Below are positions 15,080-24,160 of a stretch of DNA of 64,000 nt, piece by piece (the stretch's first letter is position 1; the number at the start of each line of letters is the position of its first letter). Source of the DNA: Flavobacterium glycines. GTDB lineage: Bacteria; Bacteroidota; Bacteroidia; Flavobacteriales; Flavobacteriaceae. The translations under genes were made by a program, and so were the position numbers. The stretch covers positions 62,001-126,000 of the forward strand of contig NZ_FNEO01000006.1 of assembly GCF_900100165.1 (NCBI RefSeq), read 5' to 3'. The notes beneath the pieces are model-generated. The model was not told the DNA's origin and made no database searches. It was given only the letters and a program-made list of their open reading frames with translations.

Positions 15080-16054
15080 TTACTTATTTTTCTGATTCAT
15101 TTTGTCAATAATCACCGCTAATAAAATAACGATTCCTTTTACAACCTGTTGCCAAAACGGCGACACATCCAGTAAAACCAATCCATTATTTAATACCCCG
15201 ATAATTACCGCACCGATTACAGTTCCTGCAACGGTACCCACGCCACCAGACAGCGAAGTACCACCTATAACCACGGCTGCGATAGAATCCAGTTCGTAAC
15301 TCATACCGGCATTAGGTTGGGCAGAGTTGAGTCTTGAAGTTACTAAAACACCACCTACAGCCGCCATCATTCCGGCAATTCCGTAAACGGCCAATTTGAT
15401 TTTATTGATGCTGATTCCTGATAAAAAAGCTGCTTTTTCGTTTCCTCCAATAGCATAGATGTAGCGTCCAAAGGTTGTTTTCTTAGTTAGAAAAACTACG
15501 ATTAGAACCATAAACAGCGAAATCCAAACCGGTACCGGAATTCCTAAAATCCAACCTGAACCAATAAATTCAAATTCAGGACCTAAATTAGAAATCGGAA
15601 TACCTTCAGTGTAAAGCATTGTCAGTCCGCGGGCTATGGTTAGCATGGCTAGCGTTGCCACAAAAGGCGGAATTGCAAATTTAGTAATCACCCAGCCGTT
15701 AAACAGTCCTAACGCCATTCCGATGAGTATCGCCGCCAAAATGGCTCCTAAAACGGTAAAACCGACAAATAAATCCATGGCTTCAAAGGAAAGTCCGCTT
15801 TTTAATAGTCCGGCACATATTGCTGCGGTAAGACCTAAAACAGAACCTACCGAAAGATCAATTCCGGCCATTAAAACCACTAAAGTCATTCCGACAGAAA
15901 TACAAACATTAACTGAGATTTGTCTTAATACATTCCAAAGATTCGTGCCGGTCATGAATTTATCCGACAGCAGGCTGATAAATAAACACAAAATAAACAA
16001 GGCAATCAAAGATTGCGATTTTTTGATAATAGGGTGGTTTAAGGAAATAGTCAT
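15080..16054 (-). CDS. rbsC: Sugar ABC transporter permease, RbsC family
   Basis: The 324-residue integral membrane protein shows the BPD_transp_2 pattern: about eight to ten hydrophobic segments, MTLVVLMAGIDLSVGSVLGL near 55-75, ALGLFNGWVITKFAIPPFVATLAMLTIARGL-type sequence in the middle, and IGGTSLSGGVGTVAGTVIGA toward the C-terminus. It forms the channel of a ribose-type importer with RbsA and RbsB. The start lies 2 bases after the rbsA stop, so they are one transcript. The imported sugar is unknown; the neighbours suggest an aldose that needs isomerisation. Confidence 0.93.
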   Translation of the reverse strand: MTISLNHPIIKKSQSLIALFILCLFISLLSDKFMTGTNLWNVLRQISVNVCISVGMTLVVLMAGIDLSVGSVLGLTAAICAGLLKSGLSFEAMDLFVGFTVLGAILAAILIGMALGLFNGWVITKFAIPPFVATLAMLTIARGLTMLYTEGIPISNLGPEFEFIGSGWILGIPVPVWISLFMVLIVVFLTKKTTFGRYIYAIGGNEKAAFLSGISINKIKLAVYGIAGMMAAVGGVLVTSRLNSAQPNAGMSYELDSIAAVVIGGTSLSGGVGTVAGTVIGAVIIGVLNNGLVLLDVSPFWQQVVKGIVILLAVIIDKMNQKNK

Positions 16055-16056
16055 AA

Positions 16057-17547
16057 TTATTCAGGTAAGGCTGATTTTAATAATTTATCTTCATTGGCTT
16101 CGGTGGCTAAATAGGAGGCTTTAATCTTTCCTTCGGCCATTACTAAAATTCGGTCCGAAAGCGCTAAGATTTCGGGAATTTCAGAAGAAACTAAAATGAT
16201 ACTCATTTGGTTGGTTGCGAGATCTTTTATTAGGTTGTAAATTTCATTTTTGGCATTGATATCGATTCCGCGCGTTGGCTCATCCATCATTAAAATCTGA
16301 GGATTGGTTGCGAGCCATTTGGCTAAAACTACTTTTTGCTGATTTCCACCACTTAAATTTTGGCATAACTGCATTTCAGATGGTGTTTTGATGCGTAGTT
16401 TTTCGATATAATCCTGTGACGAAGTTTTATCTTTTGAAGGACTTAAAAGCCCAAACGTAGGCAGATTAGTCAGACTGATATTCGAAGAAATATCCATTCC
16501 CAGCACTAATCCTTCGGTTTTACGGTCTTCAGTTACAAAAGCCAATCGGTTTGCAATGGCATCTTTCGGTTTTTTATGGAATGTGTTTTTCTCGTCAATT
16601 TCTAAAGCATACTCACTGTTTGAAGGGTGCATTCCGAATATGGTTTCCAAAAGTTCGGTTCTGCCGGCTCCCATCAATCCAAATATCCCCAGAATTTCTC
16701 CTTTTTTTAATTCGAAAGAAATATCGTGAAGCAATTTTCTTTTCTTATCATTTGGGTGCATCAGGTTGAGTTTGTCTACTTTCAGAATGGTATTTGGAAA
16801 ATGATTTGCGCTGTTTTTTCTTTCGATAAGCACATCACGACCTACCATTTTTCGAATTAATTCTTGCTCGGTAGTGTCTTTCATTTCTCCGGCATCAATG
16901 CTGTTCCCGTCTCTTAAAACGGTGTAATGTTCGGCAATCTTGAATAATTCCTCCATTTTATGGGAAATGTAAACAATGGTTTTGCCTTCTTTTTTCAGCT
17001 CATAAATAATGCGATGTAGGTTGTCTATTTCTTTGTCGCTCAGGGCAGAAGTTGGCTCGTCCATCAAAATCACATCGGCATTACAAAGCAGTGCTTTTGC
17101 AATTTCAATTAATTGTTGTTCTCCTACTTTTAGCTGTTGCACTAAGGTTTTCGGATTGACGTTCAATTGAATTTTTTCAAAAATACGTTTGGCTTCCGTT
17201 TCCATTTTTGAGGAATCCAAAAGTCCGAGTGAAGTTTTAATTTCTCTTCCCAGGAATAAATTTTCGGTTACACTCAACTCCGGAATTAGGTTTAATTCCT
17301 GATGAATAATGGCAATCCCGGCATTTTGTGCTTCTTTTATACTCGAAAAGGAAACTGTTTGTCCATTTAATTGAATTTCACCATCGTATTGCGTGTAAAC
17401 CCCTGTCAAAATTTTTAACAAGGTCGATTTTCCCGCACCGTTTTCTCCCAATATGGCATTGACTTTGGCAGGATAAAATTTAAAATTTACCTGATTCAGT
17501 GCTTTTACGCCCGGGAATTCTTTCGATATGTTAATTGCTTCTAACAA
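16057..17547 (-). CDS. rbsA: Sugar ABC transporter ATPase with two nucleotide-binding domains, RbsA family
   Basis: The 496 residues comprise two fused ABC domains. The first has Walker A GENGAGKST (about 34-42), QLKVGEQQLIEIAKAL as signature region, and ADVILMDEPTSALS as Walker B. The second has the degenerate P-loop GLMGAGRTELLETIFG, LSGGNQQKVVLAKWLA and ILMMDEPTRGIDI. This split between a canonical and a degenerate half is typical of RbsA/MglA/XylG. The likely start is a TTG at 17547, directly after the DUF2291 gene; an ATG is not available at the N-terminus of the conserved domain. It powers import through RbsC. Confidence 0.93.
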   Translation of the reverse strand: MLEAINISKEFPGVKALNQVNFKFYPAKVNAILGENGAGKSTLLKILTGVYTQYDGEIQLNGQTVSFSSIKEAQNAGIAIIHQELNLIPELSVTENLFLGREIKTSLGLLDSSKMETEAKRIFEKIQLNVNPKTLVQQLKVGEQQLIEIAKALLCNADVILMDEPTSALSDKEIDNLHRIIYELKKEGKTIVYISHKMEELFKIAEHYTVLRDGNSIDAGEMKDTTEQELIRKMVGRDVLIERKNSANHFPNTILKVDKLNLMHPNDKKRKLLHDISFELKKGEILGIFGLMGAGRTELLETIFGMHPSNSEYALEIDEKNTFHKKPKDAIANRLAFVTEDRKTEGLVLGMDISSNISLTNLPTFGLLSPSKDKTSSQDYIEKLRIKTPSEMQLCQNLSGGNQQKVVLAKWLATNPQILMMDEPTRGIDINAKNEIYNLIKDLATNQMSIILVSSEIPEILALSDRILVMAEGKIKASYLATEANEDKLLKSALPE

Positions 17548-17548
17548 T

Positions 17549-18163
17549 TTACTGCAGTTTAATTTGTGATGGAATAATTAAAAGATCGGTAAACAAAATT
17601 TGTTTTTTGCTTAATTTGATGGCTCCTGAAAACGAAATGCTGTCGCCAATTTTTACTTTTTTGATTTCTTTTGGTACCACCTCATTTCGAACAATATCAT
17701 TTAAGGATTCTGAAACTTTGTTGAATTGAGCATTGGTTTTAAAATCGGTTAGTTTTACCAAGCCGGAAGCATCTCGTAAAGCATTTCCGAAAATGTATTT
17801 GGTATCAATGTAAACAACACCATTTTTTTCGTCAGCAATAGTGTAAACTCCGTCTTTGATATCGATGATTTTTCCGGTGCTTTTAATCATAAAATAAGCC
17901 GAATTTCCTATTCCTAGTCGGTTTCCGTATTTTTTAAATGCCTCATCCTGATTGGTTTTTACCGAAGAAATCAAATTTGTTAAAGCAATCGTTTTTTTGC
18001 TTTTCAAAATACCTTTGTAGTAAATGGAATCAGCGTAAGCTTTAAAGTCGAAATTTTCCTTATTTGCATTTTTGACATCACTCAGTTTTTTGAAATAAAC
18101 CGAATTGTATCCTAAAACTGCAATGATTACGAAAGCTAAAAGATATAAATACTTTTTTTTCAT
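17549..18163 (-). CDS. DUF2291-like membrane-anchored protein of the sugar importer
   Basis: Starting at the ATG at 18163, one base after the rbsB stop, the product is 204 residues. An N-terminal helix (about 5-22, YLYLLAFVIIAVLGYNSVYF) anchors a periplasmic domain with DFKAYADSIYYKGIL, FKKYGNRLGIGNSAYFMIKS and EVVPKEIKKVKIGDSISFSG. This fits the DUF2291 family, which is found beside RbsABC-like sugar importers, including erythritol transport loci of rhizobia. Its exact role is unknown; assistance to the binding protein or transporter is a guess based on constant co-location. An alternative start inside rbsB would add nine polar residues before the helix. Confidence 0.7.
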   Translation of the reverse strand: MKKKYLYLLAFVIIAVLGYNSVYFKKLSDVKNANKENFDFKAYADSIYYKGILKSKKTIALTNLISSVKTNQDEAFKKYGNRLGIGNSAYFMIKSTGKIIDIKDGVYTIADEKNGVVYIDTKYIFGNALRDASGLVKLTDFKTNAQFNKVSESLNDIVRNEVVPKEIKKVKIGDSISFSGAIKLSKKQILFTDLLIIPSQIKLQ

Positions 18164-18164
18164 T

Positions 18165-19085
18165 TTAGTAGTCTTTAATGTTTGCTGCATTTACTAATTC
18201 AACTTCTACAGGAACTCTTTGAGGAAACACTTTTCTTCCTTTAAAATATTCATCTGCATATTGGGCAGCGGTTTGAGCCATCACTTTAGGAAATTGCATG
18301 CCTGTAGCCACAATTTTCTTTTCTCTGATTTTTTCAACCACATCACCAGCACCATCAAATCCGAAAATTTTAACTTTAGTTTCTTTTCCTGCCGCTTGCA
18401 AGGCTTGAAAAGCACCCATTGCCATTGCATCATTGCCACAAAAAACACCATCAATATCAGGATTAGCCTGCAGTATCGTTTCTAAAACTTCCATGGCTTT
18501 ATTTCGGTCGAAATCACCACTTTGTTGCGCTACCATCTTTAGGTTTGGAAATTTATCCACAACCGAATGGAATCCTCCTGAACGTGCCCAGGTGTTATTA
18601 TCACCAACCAAGCCCAGAATTTCTACATACTTTCCTTTTTCTTTTAATTCTTTTACAAATTCGATTCCGATAGCAACACAACCCGAATAGTTATCCGAAA
18701 GAATTTGGCTTGTAGCGGCATCATCGGCATTTACTTCTCTATCCATGCAAAAAACCGGAATTCCGGCTGTTTTAGCTTTTAAGATATTCGAAATAGAACC
18801 GTCAGAATCCGTTGGGTTTAACAAAATCGCATCATAACCCGAAGAGATGAGGTTCTCAAAATTGTCCGATTCGATAGCAGGATTGTTTTGAGAATCGAAT
18901 ATTTTGGCTTCATAACCTAATTTTTTGGCATTTTCAGCAGCTGATTCGGCCAGCATCACAAACCAGGGATTGTTCAATGTTGAAACCACAACTGCAATTT
19001 TAGGCTTCTCAGACTTCTCTTTCGAAGAACATCCAAAAACAAAAACTGCGGTTAAAATTATTAAGGAAAGCTGTTTTATCTTCAT
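18165..19085 (-). CDS. rbsB: Sugar-binding lipoprotein, RbsB family
   Basis: The 306-residue protein has a lipoprotein signal ending in VFVFGC (Cys19) and then a Peripla_BP_4 domain: [89 protein letters not shown] and [11 protein letters not shown]. These correspond to the sugar-stacking and hydrogen-bonding positions of RbsB-type proteins, such as Asn-Pro-Trp-Phe near the N-terminus and the D-R-E segment. It captures the sugar for RbsAC. It overlaps the transketolase C-subunit gene by four bases, placing transport and catabolism in one coupled operon. Confidence 0.93.
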   Translation of the reverse strand: MKIKQLSLIILTAVFVFGCSSKEKSEKPKIAVVVSTLNNPWFVMLAESAAENAKKLGYEAKIFDSQNNPAIESDNFENLISSGYDAILLNPTDSDGSISNILKAKTAGIPVFCMDREVNADDAATSQILSDNYSGCVAIGIEFVKELKEKGKYVEILGLVGDNNTWARSGGFHSVVDKFPNLKMVAQQSGDFDRNKAMEVLETILQANPDIDGVFCGNDAMAMGAFQALQAAGKETKVKIFGFDGAGDVVEKIREKKIVATGMQFPKVMAQTAAQYADEYFKGRKVFPQRVPVEVELVNAANIKDY

Positions 19086-20038
19086 AGGTTGATTGTGTTT
19101 AAAGCAGTATTTTTTAATCCTTCGGCTGAGATACCATAATGATTGAAAATTTCGATTTGTGAACCCGAAACCGTGTGATCATCCGGTAATCCTACAATTT
19201 TGAATTTATTGGTAAAACCATTTTGGAACAATAAAGAAGCCACAGCTTCGCCTAATCCGCCATTTACCGAATGTTCTTCCACTGTAATAACAGGTTTTCC
19301 ATTTGAGGCAGAGTCCAGTAATAATTCGGTATCCAAAGGTTTAATTGTGTGTAAACTGATTATTTTACAGGAAATATTATGCTCTTTTTTCAATAGTTTA
19401 GCCGCTTCCACACAAGGAAGTACGGCTTCGCCGGTAGCAATAAAAGTCAAATCGTTTCCTTCCTGAATGACACGTCCTTTACCAATTTTAAAATCAGTTG
19501 CATCCGGATTCAGGTTGGCAGGCATTGTTTTTTTACCAAAACGCAGGTAAACAGGACTTTGCATTTCGGCTGCTTGTTTGATGGCTTCGGCAGTTTCGAA
19601 ATTATCGGCAGGGGCAACAATAGTAATGTTATTGATGGCTCTCAAAACCGCATAATCATGCAAACTATGGTGTGTGGTGCCTAATGCTCCGTAACTTACA
19701 CCGGCACTAATACCGATCAGTTTTACAGGATTATCAGAATAAGCTACGTCGTTTTTAATTTGTTCCAAAGCTCTTGCGGTAAGAAAACAGGCTGGAGAAA
19801 CAGCAAATGCTTTTTTGCCCATACTGGCTAATCCTGTGGCAACACCTACTAAGTTTTGTTCGGCAATACCCACTTCAACAATTTGCTCGGGATATTTTTG
19901 TCCAAAAGGAACTAATTTTCCGGAACCACGGGAATCGCTGGTAACCACGATAATATCTCTGTCGGTTTCGGCTAGATTTTGAAGTACTTCAGAAAACACT
20001 TCAAGGTTAGCGGCGTCAATTGTCTTTATATCTTCCAT
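19082..20038 (-). CDS. Transketolase C-terminal subunit
   Basis: This 318-residue protein is the pyrimidine-binding plus C-terminal half of transketolase. It contains [20 protein letters not shown] (with the catalytic-cofactor Glu), [43 protein letters not shown] and [20 protein letters not shown]. It pairs with the N-terminal subunit encoded immediately upstream; their stop and start codons overlap (TAATG). Split transketolases move two-carbon units between sugar phosphates. In a dedicated sugar operon such a pair often acts on an uncommon ketose phosphate; the apulose-4-phosphate transketolase AptAB is one precedent. Confidence 0.92.
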   Translation of the reverse strand: MEDIKTIDAANLEVFSEVLQNLAETDRDIIVVTSDSRGSGKLVPFGQKYPEQIVEVGIAEQNLVGVATGLASMGKKAFAVSPACFLTARALEQIKNDVAYSDNPVKLIGISAGVSYGALGTTHHSLHDYAVLRAINNITIVAPADNFETAEAIKQAAEMQSPVYLRFGKKTMPANLNPDATDFKIGKGRVIQEGNDLTFIATGEAVLPCVEAAKLLKKEHNISCKIISLHTIKPLDTELLLDSASNGKPVITVEEHSVNGGLGEAVASLLFQNGFTNKFKIVGLPDDHTVSGSQIEIFNHYGISAEGLKNTALNTINL

Positions 20039-20877
20039 TATTTCAAGCTGTTTTCAAGTTCTTCTAATTGTTGGTCTAATTCTTCCATAGCCAAATCGTA
20101 TTGCTCTTTCGACGGAACACCGTGATGCCATTTCAATACGTTTTCCATATAGCTGATTCCTTTTCCTTTAGTGGTATGCGCAATGATAAAAGTTGGTTTC
20201 CCTTTTTCTAACGGAAGTCCTCTAAAGGTTTCTAAAAGCTTTTCGATATTATGTCCGTCAACATGTTTAACTGCCCATCCAAAGGCTTCCAATTTTTGAT
20301 CAATTGGCTCTAAGCCCATCACATCTTCGTTAGGAGCAGTAATTTGCAATTTGTTGTAATCTAAAATTGCGCATAGATTATCCAATTTATAATGAGCTGC
20401 AAACATCATCGCTTCCCAGTTAGAGCCTTCGGCCATTTCGCCATCTCCTAAAATGGTAAAAACTTTAGCCTTTGAATTGTCTTTTTTGGCAGCCAAAGCA
20501 GCTCCTGCACAAATAGGCAAACCGTGACCTAAACCACCGGTATTTTGTTCAATGCCGGGAATAGATTTGGTTGGATGCCCGATATAAGGCGATTTGTACT
20601 GGCAAAGTGTCAATAAATCTTCTTCAGGGAAAAAGCCTTTGTCGGCCAAAACAACATACAAAGCTTCCACACAATGTCCTTTACTCTGAATAAATCGGTC
20701 TCTGTCATTAGAACCGAAATTCTCAGGAGAAACGTTCATCACATCATTGTACAATACATTCAGAATGTCTAAAATAGAAAGACTTCCACCGGTGTGACCC
20801 GCCTTAGCATTATAGATGTATTTGAGTATTTTTTTTCTACTCTCTATTGATTTTCGTTTTAAATTTTCGATATACAT
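20038..20877 (-). CDS. Transketolase N-terminal (TPP-binding) subunit
   Basis: The 279-residue protein is the thiamine-diphosphate pyrophosphate-binding half of transketolase: NAKAGHTGGSLSILDILNVL, RDRFIQSKGHCVEALYVVLA, NTGGLGHGLPICAGAALAAK, the Mg-TPP motif ILGDGEMAEGSNWEAMMFAA continuing to LDYNKLQ, and VKHVDGHNIEKLLETFRG. It forms an alpha2beta2 enzyme with the next gene. The start follows the isomerase-like gene by ten bases, so it is co-transcribed. Substrate specificity cannot be read from these motifs. Confidence 0.92.
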   Translation of the reverse strand: MYIENLKRKSIESRKKILKYIYNAKAGHTGGSLSILDILNVLYNDVMNVSPENFGSNDRDRFIQSKGHCVEALYVVLADKGFFPEEDLLTLCQYKSPYIGHPTKSIPGIEQNTGGLGHGLPICAGAALAAKKDNSKAKVFTILGDGEMAEGSNWEAMMFAAHYKLDNLCAILDYNKLQITAPNEDVMGLEPIDQKLEAFGWAVKHVDGHNIEKLLETFRGLPLEKGKPTFIIAHTTKGKGISYMENVLKWHHGVPSKEQYDLAMEELDQQLEELENSLK

Positions 20878-20887
20878 CTTGATTTAT

Positions 20888-22291
20888 TTAGTGTTTGTAA
20901 ACTTCCCAGCCCATGTAGTTTCCTAAGGCTTCTTCTAAGATGGCTGCTGTTTTTGAAGCGTTCATTACCACGTGGTGTTCAAATCCGTTTTTACAAACGT
21001 ATTGCATCAATCCTTGTAAATCCGGGATTTGGGCTACGGCTCTGTTCCCAAAAGTGTTCAATTCGTCGTTGGTCAATTCGCCTTCACCAATGTAAACTTT
21101 GATGATTCCTTTAGGGTCATCCGTACTGATTCTACCGTAAGTTAATGGCATAGCCGGAGTTCTTCCGTCCAAAGCTCCGTAAGTATTTTCAACTCCCACA
21201 GTAGTTCCTAAGATAGGAGCAGTGCTCAAAGAAATGTCCGGCAGGAATGATTTTGCCCAGTTTCCGCAGTGGAATAACACACATTTTTCAGGATCGTCGG
21301 CATAGTTGTTATTCCAGTCCACCAAAGCACTTGGAGAGCCTGAAGCCAATTGCATCGCATACATACTCAATGTACCTGTAACGTCCACTTCGCAGGCACT
21401 TGGAAGCATGTTTTCGCTCATGATACTCATGCTCGTACACACATTACAGCCATAGTTTTGTTGTAATGAAGTCCAACACTGAATAGCCGTAGCGTCTAAA
21501 GCATACTCTTCCATGAAATCTTTCAGTACCACATCTAATTTTGCAATTTGAAGCATCGCTTCGTTAGGTGTTTTTCCCTGGGCAACGTAAGCGTTGATTG
21601 ATTCCAGATGTTTTTTTACAGCCGGACTATCAGCCGTTAATTTGTTAGCTTTTCCTAAAATTTCAGATAAATCTACAGTGGTAACCGTGATACCGTTTCT
21701 TTGTAATATTTTTTCAGAATAACGAACCGTGTTAAAAGCACCCGGTCTTGCACCGATAGCACCAATACGTACATTACGCATTCCTTTAACTACACGACAA
21801 ACAGCAGTAAAGTCTAGTAAATCTTTTTGGAAAATAGGATCTGACGGACTCATTACGTGTTGGCTTGTCAATGAGTATTTGATACCGTATTGGTATAAAT
21901 TGTTGCAAACGGAGATTTTTCCACACCAGGAATCACGACGGTTTACCACATTCATTTTTGTCAATTCATCCGGATAAGCCTGGATTAAAACAGGAACATT
22001 TAAATTGGCTAATTTTAGGGTATCAGCTACTCCTTTTTCATCACCAAAATTAGGCAGTAAAACAAGTACTCCCATAATTTCATCCTGGTGTTTTTTGAAT
22101 AATTCGGCACATTTTTGTGCTTCTTTATACGTTTCTACACCGCCTAGTTTGGTGTCAGTACTCTCTAATAAAATAGGTTTGATGTTTAATTTAGCAAAAA
22201 CTTCAATGATTTCAAATCTTGCTTTTTCTACTAAACTATCCGGGAAAAAATCTCTGTTTCCAATTATTACTCCTAAGGTTGATGTTGCCAT
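20888..22291 (-). CDS. L-fucose/L-arabinose isomerase-like protein
   Basis: The 467-residue protein resembles the fucose/arabinose isomerase superfamily: an N-terminal Rossmann-like domain (GVLVLLPNFGDEKGVADTLK; VPVLIQAYPDEL; RRDSWCGKISVCNNLYQYG), a middle domain (VRIGAIGARPGAFNTVRYSE) and a C-terminal metal-site domain (MLPSACEVDVTGTLSMYAMQ with Glu and Asp, then FHCGNWAKSF with His). In this family Glu, Asp and His hold Mn for aldose-ketose isomerisation. It is unlike classical FucI or AraA in length and in having no recognisable FucI N-terminus, so the sugar is open. It begins the catabolic part of the operon, 50 bases after the DeoR gene. Confidence 0.82.
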   Translation of the reverse strand: MATSTLGVIIGNRDFFPDSLVEKARFEIIEVFAKLNIKPILLESTDTKLGGVETYKEAQKCAELFKKHQDEIMGVLVLLPNFGDEKGVADTLKLANLNVPVLIQAYPDELTKMNVVNRRDSWCGKISVCNNLYQYGIKYSLTSQHVMSPSDPIFQKDLLDFTAVCRVVKGMRNVRIGAIGARPGAFNTVRYSEKILQRNGITVTTVDLSEILGKANKLTADSPAVKKHLESINAYVAQGKTPNEAMLQIAKLDVVLKDFMEEYALDATAIQCWTSLQQNYGCNVCTSMSIMSENMLPSACEVDVTGTLSMYAMQLASGSPSALVDWNNNYADDPEKCVLFHCGNWAKSFLPDISLSTAPILGTTVGVENTYGALDGRTPAMPLTYGRISTDDPKGIIKVYIGEGELTNDELNTFGNRAVAQIPDLQGLMQYVCKNGFEHHVVMNASKTAAILEEALGNYMGWEVYKH

Positions 22292-22341
22292 TGTGTTTGT
22301 TTTTATTTTCTTTTTGTATATTTTTTTCTTTGTTTTCTTTT

Positions 22342-23103
22342 TTATGCTACGATAACTTCAATTTCATTATCTCTAAACACTTCTTTGTGTTTTTCTTCAA
22401 TTCCGTTATCGGTAATGATATAATCAATTAAGGATAAAGCGCCTAAGCTGGCCAAAGCACTTTTGCCAATCTTTGTGCTGTCAGCCACTAAATAAGTAAC
22501 TTCGGCTGCATCAATCATTGCTTTTTTAACTACCAAGTCACTGATGCTAGGGTAGGTAAGTCCTGATTTCAGGGAAATTCCTGCAGTGGCTAAAAATAGT
22601 TTTTGAACATTTAAGCCTTTGAAGAAATCGGCGGCTTTTTGACCGGTTAATGATAATGTAGGTGGTTTGAATTCGCCTCCGGTCATAATTACCTCAATAT
22701 CAGGATCGGTTCCTAATAGTAAAGCAATGTTTAAAGCATTGGTAATTACGGTAAGTTGTTTGAGTCCTTTTAGTTTCTTGGCTATTTCAGTGGTTGTAGA
22801 ACCCGAATCAAGGATAATGGTGTCTCCGTTTTCAATAAATTCCAGGCATTTTTCAGCTATTGCCGATTTTTCTTCTAAATTTTCCTGACGTTGAAGCGAA
22901 AAGCTTCTCACTTGATCTTCAACGTTTTTAATACTTGCTCCGCCGTGTTCTTTCAAAATTAGCCCCTCACTTTCTAATTTTTCAAGGTCCTGACGAATAG
23001 TTACTTCGGTAACTTTAAATAGACGGGCTAAATCAATGACTTTGGCAAAACCGTCTTCTTTTAATAAATCGAGAATTTTCTCTCTTCGTTGATTGGGTAA
23101 CAT
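22342..23103 (-). CDS. DeoR-family transcriptional regulator of the sugar operon
   Basis: The 253-residue repressor has the DeoR winged helix at the N-terminus (MLPNQRREKILDLLKEDGF, then VTEVTIRQDLEKLESEGLI, residues 1-55) and a DeoRC sensor domain with NGDTIILDSGSTTTEIAKKL, LTVITNALNIALLL, VIMTGGEFKPPTLSLTGQKA and YLVADSTKIGKSALASLG. The sensor binds a phosphorylated sugar intermediate in known members. Being the first gene of the operon, it likely controls its own transcription; a pair of direct repeats lies just upstream at 23145-23176. Confidence 0.92.
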   Translation of the reverse strand: MLPNQRREKILDLLKEDGFAKVIDLARLFKVTEVTIRQDLEKLESEGLILKEHGGASIKNVEDQVRSFSLQRQENLEEKSAIAEKCLEFIENGDTIILDSGSTTTEIAKKLKGLKQLTVITNALNIALLLGTDPDIEVIMTGGEFKPPTLSLTGQKAADFFKGLNVQKLFLATAGISLKSGLTYPSISDLVVKKAMIDAAEVTYLVADSTKIGKSALASLGALSLIDYIITDNGIEEKHKEVFRDNEIEVIVA

Positions 23104-23136
23104 AAATTGTGTTTTCTTTTTGTGTTAGTGTGAAAA

Positions 23137-23176
23137 CAAATATAAAAGAAAATAAACGAAAGAAAAAGAAAATAAA
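23137..23176 (-). promoter_or_regulatory. Predicted promoter and DeoR operator of the sugar operon
   Basis: On the minus strand TATATTTG (23144-23137) is a perfect -7 box, 34 bases before the deoR start. Immediately upstream, AAAGAAAATAAA occurs twice (23145-23156 and 23165-23176) exactly 20 bases apart with CGAAAGA between. Such same-face A/T-rich direct repeats with a CGAAA core resemble DeoR-family operators. Binding is inferred. Confidence 0.5.
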
Positions 23177-23283
23177 AGTTAATTTTTGATAGAACGAATT
23201 AAAATTTAAGAAGCTATTTTGTTATTCGAAAAAATAATCCGATTTTGTTGATGGATTATTATCTAATAAAAGAAAATGACAGG

Positions 23284-23421
23284 TCGCTCCTACGGAGCTA
23301 AAAACCCGAATAATCCTCTATTTCTATAAAGAGAAAGTCTCTATGGGACTTTGACTAACTCCGTTAGGAGTGAAATGTTTGTAGAAAAAAAGAATCCATG
23401 CAAAGAAAGCTCCATAGGAGC
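23284..23421. repeat. Multi-hairpin GCTCC repeat element
   Basis: Four small hairpins lie within 138 bases: GCTCC-tac-GGAGC (23286-23298), AAAGTC-GACTTT (23334-23352), ACTCC-gtta-GGAGT (23358-23371) and GCTCC-ata-GGAGC (23409-23421). The flanking 389-base gap 23104-23492 carries the deoR promoter and nothing else. The element has no coding potential and looks like a dispersed repeat. Confidence 0.7.
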
Positions 23422-23492
23422 GGGTAGTTTCAAGGTGGTGTTGTGAATAGGAAATATTTCACAGTGTTAAAAAAAATAGAAAGCTGGTGTTG

Positions 23493-23816
23493 TCAGTCAA
23501 CAAATGTTTCTCTTAAAGTTTCTTTGACTTTTGTGATTTCTTTTTCAGTCAAATTTCCCAGCACTTTAACTATTCTTAGCCTGTCAACCGTTCTGATTTG
23601 ATCCAAAACAATCCAGCCTTTTTTCTTATCGTGATTGATTTCAACCCTGGTCGGATAAGCTTTGGAACTACTTGTCATAGGTGCGATGACAATTGTTTGC
23701 AAATACTTATTCATTTCGTTTGGAGAAATTATAACGCTTGGACGAGTTTTCTTCATCTCGCTTCCAATTGTTGGATCGAGATTTACCAGAACGATTTGGT
23801 ATTGCTTTAAATCCAT
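23493..23816 (-). CDS. mazF: MazF-type endoribonuclease toxin
   Basis: The 107-residue protein has the PemK/MazF fold pattern: YQIVLVNLDPTIGSEMKKTRPSVIISP at the N-terminus with the conserved Arg-Pro, TIVIAPMTSSSKAYPTRVEI in the centre with the Thr/Ser cluster, and WIVLDQIRTVDRLRIVKVLG near the end. MazF toxins cut mRNA at short single-stranded motifs. The gene overlaps the preceding antitoxin gene by ten bases, the usual arrangement. Confidence 0.93.
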   Translation of the reverse strand: MDLKQYQIVLVNLDPTIGSEMKKTRPSVIISPNEMNKYLQTIVIAPMTSSSKAYPTRVEINHDKKKGWIVLDQIRTVDRLRIVKVLGNLTEKEITKVKETLRETFVD

Positions 23817-24052
23817 TCTTCAAGATTTTCGTCTTCAAATACATCATCAATCAGCAATTTATCATCGCCATTTTCATGCATTTTTTTAAATGCTTTATCC
23901 CAACCAGTTCTGGGTTCTGATTTTGGTTTTAAAATGATATAACCTTTTTCTAAAATAAGCTCCACTTTATCTGTGATATTGTATTTTTCAATTAAAGTTT
24001 TTGATAATCTTATTCCTTTTGAGTTTCCTATTGCTATAACTGAAACATCCAT
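23807..24052 (-). CDS. mazE: MazE-type AbrB-fold antitoxin
   Basis: The 81-residue protein has an N-terminal swapped-hairpin AbrB domain (VIAIGNSKGIRLSKTLIEKY, VELILEKGYIILKP) and an acidic disordered C-terminus (DDKLLIDDVFEDENLEEW) that would wrap around the toxin. It binds its promoter and neutralises MazF. A -7 box TAACTTTG is found on the minus strand at 24082-24075, 23 bases before the start. Confidence 0.92.
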   Translation of the reverse strand: MDVSVIAIGNSKGIRLSKTLIEKYNITDKVELILEKGYIILKPKSEPRTGWDKAFKKMHENGDDKLLIDDVFEDENLEEWI

Positions 24053-24160
24053 AACTATATTTTTTTTGTAAGTACAAAGTTATTACTTTATTTCGGAGTT
24101 TCTAATTGTGAATAAAGTTTTTACAATGGCATTGATATATTTTTTTAAGAATTATTTTTA

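Noticed and set aside
19082..22291. Sulfoquinovose transketolase pathway
   Set aside because: A split transketolase and an isomerase are present, but no sulfolactaldehyde enzyme, sulfoquinovosidase or sulfonate exporter is nearby.
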